Position numbers and translations under genes: made by a program. Shown one piece after another: positions 1 through 11,548 of a DNA stretch of 64,000 nt (its first letter is position 1; the number at the start of each line of letters is the position of its first letter). Source of the DNA: Gnetum montanum (Eukaryota > Streptophyta > Gnetopsida > Gnetales > Gnetaceae); assembly GCA_015680685.1 (NCBI GenBank), contig MNCI01006660.1:490203-554202 (forward strand), given 5' to 3'. The notes beneath the pieces are model-generated. The model searched no databases and was not told the DNA's origin. It saw nothing but the letters and a program-made list of their open reading frames with translations.

Positions 1-949
1 TGACCACTTATGAGGCATTTTTCTATCCCAAAAGAATAAAATATTTGAGATTACCCCTTGTGGATTACAATCTTCACATTTACAATGAAATTTCACCTCA
101 GGATTCATGGGGTGAAGGCTACATGCTGAAAAATGATTATAACATGCAAATTTTCATGGTGTTTCAATATTGATACATCATTACTACATTATCTAATTTT
201 AGAAATATATAACTACATAATCTAATTTTATAATTACATCATCTAATTCTTAACATCCTCTCTACCACCCTTAAAGATACTTACTCTAGTAGTGTAACTA
301 ATCATGTCATAGAGATCTTAATGCTATCTACAAAGGTTATTTTCCCAACAAGGCATAATTAGTTATCCTTATGTTGTCGACTTCTAAGGCATAGTTTCAT
401 GATATCATCAAATTATTAGATTCCTGGATGATAAATTTGACCTCACTATTAAGTTTAGAAGGTTAAAAAATATTGTAAATGACTATTCATATATTGAAAA
501 TAGACATTGCATTCTCGAATTATGCTAAATTTAAGCTTTTGAGGGTTTTTAGGCATTATATCAGGCAAGGGATGAAAACTAATTTTTGAGGTTTTATGAG
601 GTAGATTTGAATTTACCATTTTTTCCAAAAGGATGAAATTTGTAGAAAACAACTCTTCATTCATTAAAAAAGACTTATGAAATCAAAAGTTATGGCTTCT
701 AGAGGTTTAAGAACTTTCGAATGAAAAATAAGAATTCCTAAGAGGTCAACCATCCCAGTACTACTTTAGAATAAGCACACTTAATTACAAAGTTTTAATC
801 CTCATAGCTAGTAGGGCACCAAATTCTATTCTTGAAAATTATTTTTTCAAATTCTTCTTCTCAAGTATGTTTGACACTAGATACTTTGAATTTTCTGTCA
901 AGTAACAAAAATTTCCAAATTTTCATCATTTAACGAAACTATTTCTATT
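1..949. other. AT-rich non-coding stretch
   Basis: I see no coding signal, RNA gene or clear repeat here. Open frames are short and of random composition. It is probably old intergenic or repeat-derived sequence. Confidence 0.4.
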
Positions 950-1394
950 GCCATTAGGGCCAAAATGATAGTAGGTGCAAGGTGATGCTTGTAGCTATGA
1001 TGGCCTAGGTAGTGTAGGGCTATTAGGTAGTGCAAGGTGATAGCATTAAGTGTTGAGTGATTAGGTGGTTAGGCATTAGATGATGCATTAAGAGTGCGAT
1101 AGTGGTTAAAGTCTACAGGGGGAGGGGGTTGCATTAGTTGGCATGGCCTAGGCCTATGCAATTCCTTTTGCAAGGCTCATGCCACCCTCTCTAGTGTTTC
1201 CATGACCCTTCATAGGGCTTGTGCAATCCTTCTTAGGGCTCTTGCAACACTTTTTAGGGGTTGCGTGGCATAAAACAGGGTCCATAAGACCAACGCCAGG
1301 TTAGCGTAGGCTATGAGGTTCATGCAAGGGTCCATGTGGGCCTCGCAAGGGCTAGCATACACCATGTAAGGAGGCAACATTATGCCTATGATTG
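950..1394. repeat. Degenerate low-complexity repeat rich in GGGCT/TAGTGCAAGG words
   Basis: Short imperfect repeats such as 'tagtgcaaggtgat' and 'agggct(t/c)(a/g)tgcaa' recur in varying spacing, and the base composition changes sharply from the AT-rich flank. It leads directly into the 45-bp minisatellite. It is probably part of an old LTR or satellite, but I cannot assign a family. Confidence 0.35.
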
Positions 1395-1935
1395 GCAACA
1401 CTGGAGCATGCTAGTGATGCTTATGATCAATGGCATCATTGATGCCTATGAAGTGCCAGAAATGCTTATGATCGATGACACCATCATATCTCGTTGAGCA
1501 CTAAGGATGCCTATGATCAACAATGCCATCAGTGCCTATAGAGTACCAAGGATAGCTATGATTGATGGTGCCATAGATGCCCATAGAGCATCAGGGATGT
1601 CTATGATTGAAGATGTCATTAGTGCCCACAAAGCACTAAGGGTCCTTGTGATCAATAGTGCTATTGGTGTTCGTGGAGTGCTAGGAATGCTTATGATCAG
1701 TGGCCACGTTGATGCTTATGGAGTGCCAAGGATCCTTGTCATTGGTGATGCCATCGACACCTACTAAGCACCAAGGGTCCCTATGATTGATGGCACCATC
1801 GATGCCAATAGAATGCTAGAGGTACCTATGATAGACACCACTATCGATGCTTGTGAAGCACCAGGGATGCTTGCGATCCATGGCATTGATGGTATCTATG
1901 GAGCACCAAGGGTGCCTATGATCCATAGCATCATT
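1395..1935 (+). repeat. 45-bp minisatellite, about 12 copies, keeping a reading frame
   Basis: The word (c/t)(c/t)tatgat(c/t)(g/a)atgg recurs near 1421, 1467, 1511, 1556, 1601, 1646, 1691, 1736, 1781, 1826, 1871 and 1916, giving a period of about 45 bases. Each unit reads roughly ggatgcctatgat.gatg followed by gccatcgatgcc.atgagcacca. Because 45 is divisible by 3, one frame stays open from 1507 to 1767 and encodes a 15-residue repeat of the type M.MI..AI.A...P.. . There is no sign that this is a real gene: no conserved neighbour and stops on both sides. It is best called a minisatellite with an incidental open frame. Confidence 0.75.
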
Positions 1936-3484
1936 GGTGTTAGAGTGATAAGTGGTAGTTGATCAGTGGGCAAGGTAGTGTGCAGTGTGGCTATGGGATG
2001 ACAGGTCATGCATGGTAGCTGACATATGGTAGTGGGGACAAATCAGTGTGGCAAGATGCATGGTGAATGACAGTGTACTACAAGGCATAGTGCTTGGAAT
2101 TAGGGTAGCACTGTAAGGGCAATGCTACCCTCATGGGACTAGTATGGCCTTAGGTAGGGCTATGCTACCCCTATAGGGCTAGCATCATCCTACGTAGGAT
2201 GACACTTCCCCTATAGGGCTATGTGGCTTGAATTAAATTTTTTTTGTTAATACATATGCGTATACATACATACATACATACATATATTAATTTATATATT
2301 ATTATTATTTTGGGGCTCAAGGTCAAACCCATGACCTCCCACTTGTTATTTTTAAATAATAATATACCAATTTAATATTTTAATATTTTAAATATTGTTT
2401 TAATGCATGCATAACAAGAACCTTAAAAGAATGATATCTCTTTAACCATAACTCAAATTTTTGACAAAATTTGTAGCATTGGAATCATCTTGATGAGTAC
2501 TTTGCATTGGACATAATCTTAGGGCTCAAAAATAAAATTGAATTTTCATGATTTTAAAAGATCCAACAATCTTATTCTACCAAAAAAAATTACTAGGTTA
2601 ATATATGGAAGACATAATGACTTATAAATGACTCTAACTATGATTCTAAGTTGGTTAGTATAGTGAGCTTTAACAAAAAAATTAATTGAGGTTATGATTA
2701 CTAGCTTTTGGGAGAAACTTAACAATGATCTTAATCAATTAATGTTTATAGTATTAAGATGGATAAGAGTTACCTGGACTAGTGTATCCTTGTCTTACCA
2801 ACATCTCATGCAATTGATGAATCTTGGTGAGGCATAAGTAAATTAGTCAGTGATATCCATAAAAGAATTTTATTGGTCAGTGGGATTTATGTCTTTTGTA
2901 GATTCCTAATCCATTGTTCATAAAATCAAGGAAAAGATATCTTCTTGCTTACATCATAGACATATGATGCATCCAATATGCTATGACTTCATGGTTCATT
3001 ATCAGGTTCATGTTGTACTTAACCCATGGTTTTGAATGGTTGTTGGATTGTGGTTTGTTCCAATACTAATTATGACATCCCATTCTTGGATGTCATGGAA
3101 AACATCAAATATACATTTTATTTGACATTATGAGTAAGAAGACAATATACCAAACATTAAATATATGTAACATTTGACATTATGCAGAAAGGAAATAATA
3201 GAAAAAGTGCAAAAGAGAAAGAAAAGAATGCTTTATTATTATGAAATATTGTATTTGAATCATGCTTTGAGATTATTCCTTGGGATTTTCTTCCTTCAGC
3301 ATCTATTCACTTAGAAGCAATCAAGCACTACAATGACAATTAGGCCTATAACTAGCAAGAAGGGATGACCAATTTACTTCCTACCCTACTTCACTTAGCT
3401 CCTATGACTTGCTTGTATCAACTCCATCACTCAATCCTAGCATTATCTCTCAGCTAGGGTATAAATGCCTTAGGTCAAACCCCC
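1936..3484. other. Non-coding flank of the first LTR
   Basis: No gene is visible. The first 300 bases continue the GGGCTAT/TAGTG-rich composition, including the short palindrome CATCCTACGTAGGATG near 2190-2206. A microsatellite follows, and the rest is AT-rich. Positions 2311-2333 hold 'ggctcaaggtcaaacccatg', a B-box-like string often seen at the ends of tRNA-derived repeats; alone it is not enough for a call. Confidence 0.35.
2256..2284. repeat. (CATA)n microsatellite
   Basis: Several tandem copies of the 4-base unit CATA are followed by TATA-rich sequence. It is a simple repeat with no evident role. Confidence 0.85.
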
Positions 3485-4188
3485 TATATCAATTGGAAAC
3501 ATTGGTGGCTAGAACATTGAGGGGTCCATGGATGCACAACTTGATCCTACTTTCACATGAGGGCTTGTTGGAGGTAGAGATGGGGTGCCTTGAATGGTCT
3601 TGCCAATCAAATAGGGACTTATAGAATACAAATGGGGTGTAGCATGGTTAGTTGCGATGCCAATGAAAAATGATGCTAAGTGTTGAGTAGTGTTCACAGT
3701 GTTAACAATGTCAATGGGAGTGAGCATAGTCAAAGGTTCTCACCAAGAAATGAAGGTGTCAACATGTGGCTATGCATGAAAATAGTAGAAAATGCAAATA
3801 AAATGCTGAAAATGCAAGTAAAGATGCTAAAAATGCATAGGAAGAGAGTAAGAGAGAATGGAACACCAGCCCAAGTGGGATTGGGTGTAGTTAACTCCAG
3901 AAGGAATGAGAAGATACGCAGTGTACAATAGGCATAGTAGATAGTGTAGTCATAGTCTTAAGGTTGTCTAGCCATAATAATGACATTCTACCATAGTGTT
4001 TGTGCCTATCAGGTTGGCCACCATAGTGTGTAGTGGACTATGGTGGTTTGTAGTATCCCACAGTATGCTACAATGGTATGCAACTATATCTTCCTCCAGT
4101 TCGCTAGTATGCCAAAATGCTTAAGTTTTTTAAGCTCTCAAATCTACCAACCCAAATTTTTGCCAACCTTTAAAATGTCAATGGCTAT

Positions 4189-4200
4189 GGTATTTATAAG
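4189..4200 (-). promoter_or_regulatory. LTR TATA box
   Basis: The plus-strand string ggtatttataag reads CTTATAAATACC on the minus strand. The same box occurs at the equivalent place in three other LTR copies (21144, 26947, 35064), which fixes transcription as minus-strand. Confidence 0.65.
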
Positions 4201-4329
4201 CCTAAGGTTAGTAGGAAATCTGGAATGGCTACCACGTGGTAGTGGGATGGTTGGAACTACATGGTCATGCAACTTCACTTTCAATTGAGGCTGATGGTGT
4301 TATGATTTGTTGTATTCTACTAGACTTTG

Positions 4330-5095
4330 TAAGGCTAAGAGACTATGCTCTCCACTATCTTGTGTGGGGTCGAGTGTAGTTACAATTTTTGGGATAAAAT
4401 GGATACAAAAAAGATGCATTTTTCTAATTATGCTTATTGGAGGTGTGTTAGAGCTGAGTTGAATGCCAATGCTACATTGTGGATGCATTTGAAGGCTTTT
4501 CTGGTTGACTACGCTTTTGAATGGGGGAGAGTGTAGTTCAACACTTAGAAAAAATTTTGTAGAAAGTGTCTATGTGCTAACTATGCTCTCCATGGAAGGT
4601 TGACTATGCTCCTGACTGGGGGTGAGCATAGTCCAAACACTTGTCAAAACTTGCAAAAATTGGCTTCTAGTTTGACTACGCTTGACTATAGTCTATTCTA
4701 GTGGAGAGCATAGTCTTAACACTTAGGAAAAATCTACAAAAATAACACCTTCATCATAACTATGCTTAACTACACTTTGGGGTAGTAGATAGTGTAGTAT
4801 CAGCACTTAGAGAAAATTTGCAACAGCTAGCTTAACACTTAGAAAATTTTGCAAACTAGCCTTCATGTTGACTATGCTCTCTATTGAGCTGACTACGCTC
4901 TGGGGCAGTGGAGAGCATAGTCCTAACACATAGGAAAATTTGTAGCTTCTTGATTTGTGATGATACTAGACAAAATTGCCAAAAAATTAGTTTCTTGAAC
5001 CAACTACACTCTCCATTAGGTTGACTATGCTCTGGAGTAGTGGAAAGTGTAGTCCCAACACTTAGAAAAATTTGTAGAAAGTAGTCTCATGCTGA
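4330..5095. repeat. U3 array of palindromes built on GACTACGCTCTCCA
   Basis: Around 4340, 4580, 4675, 4765, 4870 and 5006 the word gacta(c/t)gctctcca is followed 15-40 bases later by its reverse complement tggagagc(a/g)tagtc. Each unit could therefore fold into a hairpin. A spacer 'aacacttaggaaaatttgca' recurs between units. The array lies upstream of the LTR TATA box, in the U3 promoter half. Confidence 0.7.
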
Positions 5096-5149
5096 CACTT
5101 AGGAAAATTTGCAATTGAGATGTTGTAGCCTAAATTTGGTGGTGTTTCA

Positions 5150-5166
5150 TTGGACCCTCTTTGTTG
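5150..5166 (-). promoter_or_regulatory. Polypurine tract next to 3' LTR
   Basis: The minus strand reads caacaaagagggtccaa directly before the LTR start. Equivalent tracts adjoin the LTRs ending at 22684 and 28677. In LTR retrotransposons this tract primes plus-strand DNA synthesis. Confidence 0.6.
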
Positions 5167-5860
5167 ACATCTAAAGGAGTGGCCCAAGAGACATCAATAA
5201 AGAACTAGAAAACACCATCGTAGGCTTGGCACCAACATTTCTTGTTAGTCCCTAATTGAATGTCGTTGCACCATGCTCAAGAGTGATATGGATGGTAGTA
5301 TGTTGGGAGTAATATATGTAGGTGATATGTTGGGGATAAAAGGGAAGATAAAGTATATGTAGGGTGTTAGGATGTAGAAATAGTATGGTTGGTAGTGACC
5401 ATAGCACTAGAGTGGCTTGCTCCTAAAAATGTTAACCTCTTGTTAGAGTGCTCATGAGAGAGTTAGTATGGATTTAGGGCCTGATTGGTTACAAAACTAT
5501 AGCGCTATTGATTTGCTTGGGGACATGCTTTATTCCTTTTATTTTTTTTATTTTTTCTTTTTTCTTTTCACTTTTTTACTCTGTTTCTTTTTACTTTTTT
5601 TTTGTGAGGTGAACCTACTTTAGGTTCTACACATTGCTAAATGTTGACTATAGGGTGCTTTCCATCAATTGAACTACATGCCACTAGATGGACTTTACTT
5701 TGATGCTTGTGAAACCACACCACATCTATAAGAAAAGTGTGCTAGTTGCAGGTGCCCCATTCTGAGATTGTAGGATCACTACCCATGTGATGTAGAAAAG
5801 TGGGGGAGGGGAGTTAGAATTATTCTTGCTCACTTTCTTGTAGAACCATGCATGATTGAT
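5167..5860 (-). other. 3' untranslated part of body A
   Basis: No coding domain is visible. The first 60 bases are shared with the regions after the LTRs at 22684 and 28677. A long pyrimidine run at about 5528-5605 is a purine run on the element's sense strand. The segment lies between the pol-flanking minisatellite and the polypurine tract. Confidence 0.5.
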
Positions 5861-6290
5861 CGCGAACCTAGTTTAAGGTCTTGGTAGACTATGGTATGCT
5901 AGTTTATAGTCCTAGAAGATTTCTATGTGCTAGTTTAACATCATGGTAGATGAGTGCTATGCCAATTTAACATCATAGCTAATGTGCTACACTAGTTTAA
6001 CATCATAGTAGATGAGTTGTTGTGCTAGTTTAATGTTGTGACCCAAGGATGAGCTGTGCCAGTTTAATGTCATAGTGGATGAAAGGTTTGGATGCTAGTT
6101 TAACATCATGGTGGATAATCTATGCTAGTTTAACATCATAGTGGACATGTTGTGCTAGTTTAGCATCATATCAGATAGGTTGTTGTGTAGGTGCTAGTTT
6201 AACTTCATAGTAGATGAATGCTATGCCAATTTAACATCATAGTAGATGAATGCTTTGCCAATTTAACATCATAGCAGACATGTCACTTAC
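5861..6290. repeat. Minisatellite of about 30-36 bp downstream of integrase (body A)
   Basis: About 13 imperfect units begin with (g)c(t/c)a(g/a)tttaa(c/a)(a/g)tcatag, followed by (t/c)agatgaatgctat. The array starts directly beyond the integrase stop on the minus strand. The same family recurs at 9.9, 16.2-16.4, 24.06-24.44 and 29.8-30.3 kb, always beside a pol or protease boundary. Confidence 0.75.
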
Positions 6291-6319
6291 CTTGTTGGAT
6301 TAATGTGTGGTGTTATATG

Positions 6320-7460
6320 CTAGGTGTAGTAAGACTTCAGGTATGAATGGTTCATTGAGTTGGAAAACTCATTTTTATCTTGATCAGCAAGCTTGAATGG
6401 TCCATTGGCATAGGCCTTAGGGACTAAGAAAGGCCCTTCCCAATTGGCCAAGAATTTATTCATGGGTTTGTGAATGGCCTTTAGGACTAGGTTCCCTTTC
6501 TTGATCATGCACTAATGCTAGTTGTGATGGTGTTTTTGCCTTTGCTTTTCTTGGTACAATTTAATGTGATCAAGTGTTTGCATGCACTCCTCCTCTATTG
6601 AGTCAAGGTCTATGGTTCTCAACTCATTATTTTGAGCTTTATTAATGAAGTTCAAGAGGATCACCCAAAGTGATGGAATGTCTAATTCAAATGGCAAAAT
6701 TACTTTAGATCCATAGAAAAGACTATAGGGCATCTTACCTATTAGTATTCGGTGTGTTGTGCAGTAGGCCTAGAGTGCATAGACTAGTTGCTCATGCCAC
6801 CATCATTTGTTGTTTCTTAGCATCTTCTTTAGAAGGTTGACAATGACTTTGTTAGTGGCCTCCACTTGGCCATTTTCTTGAGGGTAGTACAGTGATGAAA
6901 AGGAATGTTTAATACCAAAGCACTCACAAAAGGCTTTAGTTTTGGCACGACTAAATTATGGTCTGTTGTTTGTTACTATGATCATGGGTAAGTCAAAATA
7001 GGTTACTATGTTATCAAGCACAAATTTGCAAACCTGATATGATGTTGTCTTCCTAAGGGGAATAGCCTCAACCCACTTGGTAAAATACTTGGTTGTGCTT
7101 ATTATGAAGCTATGCTTTGTGGAGGACTTAGGCATTATGGGTCTAATGATGTCCAAGCTCCAATGTTGGAATGACCATGTGATCTATGTTGTGTGTAGTT
7201 CAATCGATGGCATGTGCATTAAGTTGTCATGCCATTGACACATGTCACATGCTTTAACCTTTGAGAGGCAATTGCACTTCATGTAAGGCCAATAATAGCC
7301 TAGCCATCTAATTTCTGCTACCATCACCCTAAGTGCTATGTGACCTTTGCACAATCCCTCATGGACTTATTCGATGATCATTTATGCTTCGTTGTTACTT
7401 ATGAAGGTTAGTAGTATGCCATCATAGGATTTACAACATAACGTGTTATCACCCATGATG
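6320..7460 (-). pseudogene. Ty3/gypsy Tat-lineage integrase, decayed (body A)
   Basis: Integrase would insert element cDNA into host DNA. Read on the minus strand, the order is: a zinc-finger region near 7230-7400 (VHEGLCKGH, then CDMCQW); the catalytic core from 7156 downward (SLDIIRP, YFTKWVEAIPLRK, IIVTNNRP, ENGQVEATNK); and a C-terminal part at 6733-6518 and 6508-6320 (MPYSLFYGSK, FLANWEGPFLVPKAYANGPF). The usual second catalytic Asp, in T-D-N-G, is Asn here (VTNN). Several in-frame TAG codons stand where Trp or Gln is expected, as left by C-to-T decay of methylated cytosines. The element is not functional. The WVEAIPL and LPFELDIPSL signatures point to the Tat/Athila side of Ty3/gypsy. 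Confidence 0.85.
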
Positions 7461-7465
7461 ATGTA

Positions 7466-8160
7466 CTACTGTGAATGTTTATGTATTACATCTTTTTGAG
7501 TAATAGTTAAATGTTGTAGAGGCTGACCCTGTAGAAGGTATGCCTTGATGTCATCATACCACTCTCCTACATGGGTTGTGCTTACCGTGGCTATGGATGC
7601 AATGTCAATGATTTGCATGATAGGCATAGTGCAATCTACCACTGAGGTGGACAATGCATGGGACATGTTAAGTGTGATGTTAAGGGCTAATGTTACTAAT
7701 GCATTAGCTATGAAATTTTCATTTCGGGAAATGTGTTGGACATCGATAGTTGCAAAGTATTGAAGCAAGTGCTTTACCAAGTCATAGTAAGACTATAAAT
7801 GTTGGGTCTTGCAGGCATAAACCTCTGTCACCTAGCTAATCACTAACTATGAGTCACCTCAGATTACTATGAGTTGGATCCCTAGGTTACATGTTACAAG
7901 GATTTCTTGGAAGATACCTTTGTACTCTGCCACATTGTTAGTGCAAGGAAATGTAAAACAAGATGTGAAGGATAGGATATCCTTGGGGGAAAATGTGATG
8001 ACTATAGTGGCACTACCCCCTTGAGAGGTTGAAGCTCTATCAAAGTGCAAGACTACCTCATAGTTGTCGAGCACTTGGCTAATGCTATTAATATGCTCAT
8101 CTGGAAATTCTAGATCTATGGTTGCTTAATCATTTATTAGTGAAGCCATGAGTTGTATGA
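7466..8160 (-). pseudogene. Second (archaeal-type) RNase H domain, decayed (body A)
   Basis: The frame at 8074-7859 reads VVLHFDRASTSQGGSA, then FPCTNNVAEYKGIF and CNLGIQLIVI. This is the extra RNase H fold found after the ordinary RNase H in Tat-lineage polyproteins (pattern FDGAS..G..GAG, then CTNN.AEYEAL). The stretch 7780-7466 continues it (HLLQYFATIDVQHISRNEN, then a linker). The acidic positions D and E are kept in part, but stops separate the pieces. It sits between RT-RNase H and integrase, as expected for this lineage. Confidence 0.8.
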
Positions 8161-8199
8161 CTATAGCTTAACCTTTTGATGAGGCTTGTGCAACATCGT

Positions 8200-9780
8200 G
8201 TACGTCAAACTCTACTATTATTGCTTTCCACCATGCAATACAACTACTTTCATAGATGTTTGTTATGATTGCTCAAAGGATGTTATTTTTGCAAATGATA
8301 TTAACTTGACTACCAAAAAGGTAATGCCCCCACTTTTTGAGTGAGAAGACTAAGGTAAGGTAGTGCTTTTCTAGATCATTGTATTTCACTTCATGGGCTA
8401 CTAATGTGTGGCTTAAGTAGTAAATTGAGACTTCTATGAGATCATCTTATTTTTGGCAAAGTAAAGAAGCAATGGATGTGTTAGAAGTGGCAAGGTAGAT
8501 GTAAAAAGGTTTATCTCCTTATAGAGGGTGAGCCATAGGAAGTTGTGTCAACTCTTGCTTAAGATTGTCAAATTCTTGTTGGCATTGAGTTATCCACCAG
8601 AAGTTGGCTCCTTTTTTGACTAGATGTTGCATTGGTTGTAACTTATTGATTAACCATGTGATAAGCCTATGTATGAACTGCAACCTACCTTGCAAACCTC
8701 GTAGCTCCTTAAGGTTGGCTGATGGTGCTAAGTTGGTTATCGCCTTAACCTTGTTGGGGTCTATGCATATCCCTGCTTTGAATACTACAAAATTGATCAT
8801 CTAGCCCATTTTGATGCTGAAAATACACTTCTTGGTGTTTAACCTAAGATAATGTTTTAGGAAACATTTAAGAGTCTAGATCATTTACATGTTTTTCGAT
8901 CACTTTTGACTTAATAGTAATGTTATCAATGTACTCATTAAGCAAACTTAGCATGTAATCATTAAAGATACATGTCTTGCACATTGATACATTGCTTCTT
9001 CATTCTTAAGTCCAAAAGTCATCATGGTATAGTAAAAGGTACCCCAAGGGATCATAAATATTTTGCTAAGTTAGTGCTTAGGGTTTATCCTAATTTGGCT
9101 GTATCCCAAGAACCCATCCATAAAGGATAACAAGATGTGCATAGCTGTGATATTGATTAGTTGATCAATACAAGGCAACAGGAAATCATTTTGATGGTCA
9201 TCTTATTTAGGTCTCGAAAGTCTATGCAAATGCGTATACTTCTATTTTTCTTAGGTACAACTACAATGTTGGAGACCTAGTCTACATAGTCAATAGCCTA
9301 TATGAAACCAACTTTTAAAGCTTGGTGATTTTATCATGGACAGCCAATGCCACCTCAGGTCTAACCTTGTGCACTTTTTTTTAACTAGCTTAATGTAGGA
9401 ATTGAGAATGATATTATGCTAGACTAGCTAAGGATCTAGGCTTAGCATGTCCTTGTATGACCTTGAAAATGCCTTGATGTTATCATTTAATAGCTTAGCA
9501 ATGTCTTGGGCATACTGGGGCTCTAGAAAAGAGCTTAGTTTTAATGTTTTCACCTCACCATTAGGTGTATCCACAAGAATCTTGACAAGGAAATCCTCTT
9601 TGATGTCCCCTACCTCTAGATTGAGAGCTTTAACTAGATGGTTGGGCTAGTCTAGTTGTGCCTCTATGAATGCTATGTATTCAATGTAGGTTGTAGGCTC
9701 AAGGTCTAGGTAATGAGGGTCAGTGCATCACTCAATATTGCCATGAGGTCCCATGAGGACTAGAGGTGAGAAAAGCTACT
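8200..9780 (-). pseudogene. Ty3/gypsy reverse transcriptase and RNase H, decayed (body A)
   Basis: The minus strand carries the RT motif RICIDFRDLN near 9240-9211 and a degraded active-site box with YIDN (normally Y-x-D-D) near 8940. Then comes the RT tail and RNase H start at 8800-8519 (ICIDPNKVKAITNLAPSANL, KELRGLQGRLQFIHR). A copy of the same region is at 36.8-37.6 kb. Frameshifts and TAG codons break every frame. The first 450 bases of the interval (9330-9780) have no firm domain match and probably hold the linker before RT. Confidence 0.8.
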
Positions 9781-9899
9781 CATGCATAGCCATGTTATGT
9801 TCCTATAAAATGAACTAGAAAAATGTTAAGTGACACCTGTTTTAATAAAATGAATATGCACAAATGAAGAAAAAGTAATGTGATGAAATTTGCCTAAGT

Positions 9900-10035
9900 A
9901 TGCATGTGGGTTATTAAGGAAGGTAAGCATGTTCGTGCTAGTTTTAGGCCTCAGAAGGCCATACATACCAATTTTAGGTCTTACTAGACCATATATGTGT
10001 TAGGCATGTCATTCCAAGAAAGGCTAGTTATGCTT
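9900..10035. repeat. Pol-upstream copy of the CTAGTTTAAGGCC minisatellite
   Basis: There are about three units (gctagttttaggcctcagaa, ccaattttaggtcttactag) just upstream of A's pol. The preceding 80 bases (9800-9900) align with 30120-30215 in element C, again next to this minisatellite. Confidence 0.6.
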
Positions 10036-10059
10036 GGAAAGTGGAATTGGCTTGGTCAT

Positions 10060-11470
10060 TCACTAGGTGACAAAAAGTTGAAAATTTTGGCTAAGTATGG
10101 GTGACTATGCTCTCACCCAAAGTTAAAAATGTTGGCTAAGTATGAAGTGTAGTCTCAGGTTGGTGGGTCATTAACTAACCCTAAGAGGATATATAGGTGC
10201 ATTTTCACCATGGGTAAGTTGTCATTTTCTTGTTTTCAAATGTGACATCTAGAGCATAGTCTTGCCATTGTTGTTTCACACTACCAATGAAGAGTGTAGT
10301 TAGAATAATGACATGCCAAAGTGGATGGTTGCACCTAGGACTAGTGAATGTGGACAAGGGGAAATGAGCATTGGGCCACCTATCATAGGTGTACGTGGAG
10401 GAGAGGAAGCCATCAACATTAGCTAGGTACCTTGACAATGCTCTCCCATTTATTTCTTGCTTGTCTTTTTTTGGTGTTTGGCAAGGGTATGGTGGTGGCT
10501 GCTATTACTACACACTATTTTGATGCAGCATGAATAGGAATGGTTTGATGCTATGGGTTTTTTAGCTACTGCACATGGGTTTCCTTACATAAGCACTAGG
10601 GACAAGAGGGGTGGCAAGGATTTTGGTGGATTTTTAGGGTAGCTTGCTATAGGGCAAAGGGTGTTTTAGGGGTTTGGCTTTCATTTTTTTTCAAAAGAAA
10701 AATTTGGTATTCTTGTGGTGCAAGAAGGAGGGCAAGGTAGGGGTTTGTCTTGCATTTTTTTGTTGATAGAAAATGGTATTTTTGGCATAGTTTAGAGCCG
10801 ATCATGGGCCATACCCCACAGCATGGCCACACGGGCCATGGTCATAGCTATAGCTAATGGCAAATCATGTCCATCTATTTCATCCTCCTGTTTTTTGTTG
10901 AAACAAGGAGACACTTCTATTTTGATCTACACTCAAGGCAAGGGCTTCAGTTTGGCTCTTTGGAACCATGTAGGGGTTTATTTTCTACAATGTATTTTGT
11001 TTGGGTTTTGATGTAGGGCAAAGGCAAGGGGTGCTACGTGTCACAAGGTCCACGAGGGTCATTGCTCCCTATAGCATGTCATATGGGTCATGAGGGCACA
11101 TGGTGCTAGGGCACATTATTTTTTATATTTTTTGAATTTTTTGACATTGGGGTTTAGGGTACTGATAGTGAAGGCTAGCTGGGTAGTGTGCATGAGACTA
11201 CGCTCTCCACTATCGTGGCCAAGACTACGTTCCTTGTGCCTTGGAAGAGCAGTTGATACCAAGTGTTTGATGAAATATGTTTACCTTAAAAGTTCATTTT
11301 TAAAGACTATGCTCTATATAGAGCATAGTTGGGAGTTAGAAAAATTCACAGCCCCAAACTACACTCTCTATTGAGGCAATCCATAGTTAGAAAATTTTCA
11401 CAATTTCCAAACTACGCTTTTCACTAAGGTAATCTAGAGTTAGAAAAATTTTGTGAAAATTATATAAAAT
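10060..11470. repeat. LTR-like fragment with GACTACGCTCTCC words
   Basis: The words gactatgctctcaccc (about 10090), gactacgctctccactat (about 11200), gactatgctctatatagagcatagt (two palindromic halves near 11305) and actacgcttttcacta (about 11410) belong to the hairpin family of the 3485-5149 LTR. There is also a TATATA string near 10190. No domain is coded. I take it as an LTR remnant inserted upstream of pol, with boundaries uncertain. Confidence 0.45.
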
Positions 11471-11475
11471 GTGCA

Positions 11476-11548
11476 TAATGCTAAGCTTGTGAAATATAAC
11501 AATGCTAAACTTGCAAACTATAACAATGCTAAACCTATCAAAACATGT
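11476..11548. repeat. Short tandem repeat, about 3 units of 23-25 bp
   Basis: The unit aatgctaaacttgcaaacta recurs three times with small changes. It separates the LTR-like fragment from the plus-strand coding unit. Confidence 0.6.

Larger units (their letters stand above)
3485..5149 (-). mobile_element. LTR of a Tat-type Ty3/gypsy element (3' LTR of body A)
   Basis: The plus-strand left edge (tatatcaattggaaacat) aligns with the left edges of the LTRs at 20456, 26333 and 34463. The right edge (ggtggtgtttca) matches theirs, so on the minus strand the LTR begins TGAAACACCACC. It is followed at 5150 by a polypurine tract, which marks it as the 3' LTR of a minus-strand element whose pol is at 6.3-9.8 kb. 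At about 1.67 kb it is shorter than the other copies (2.2-2.35 kb). A TATA box is at 4189-4200, so U3 spans about 4200-5149 and R-U5 about 3485-4165. It is old: CpG is depleted and no target duplication is clear. Confidence 0.7.

Noticed and set aside
11090-11374. Plus-strand frame of 94 codons
   Set aside because: It runs through the GACTACGCTCTCC hairpin words of an LTR-like fragment and has no protein features.
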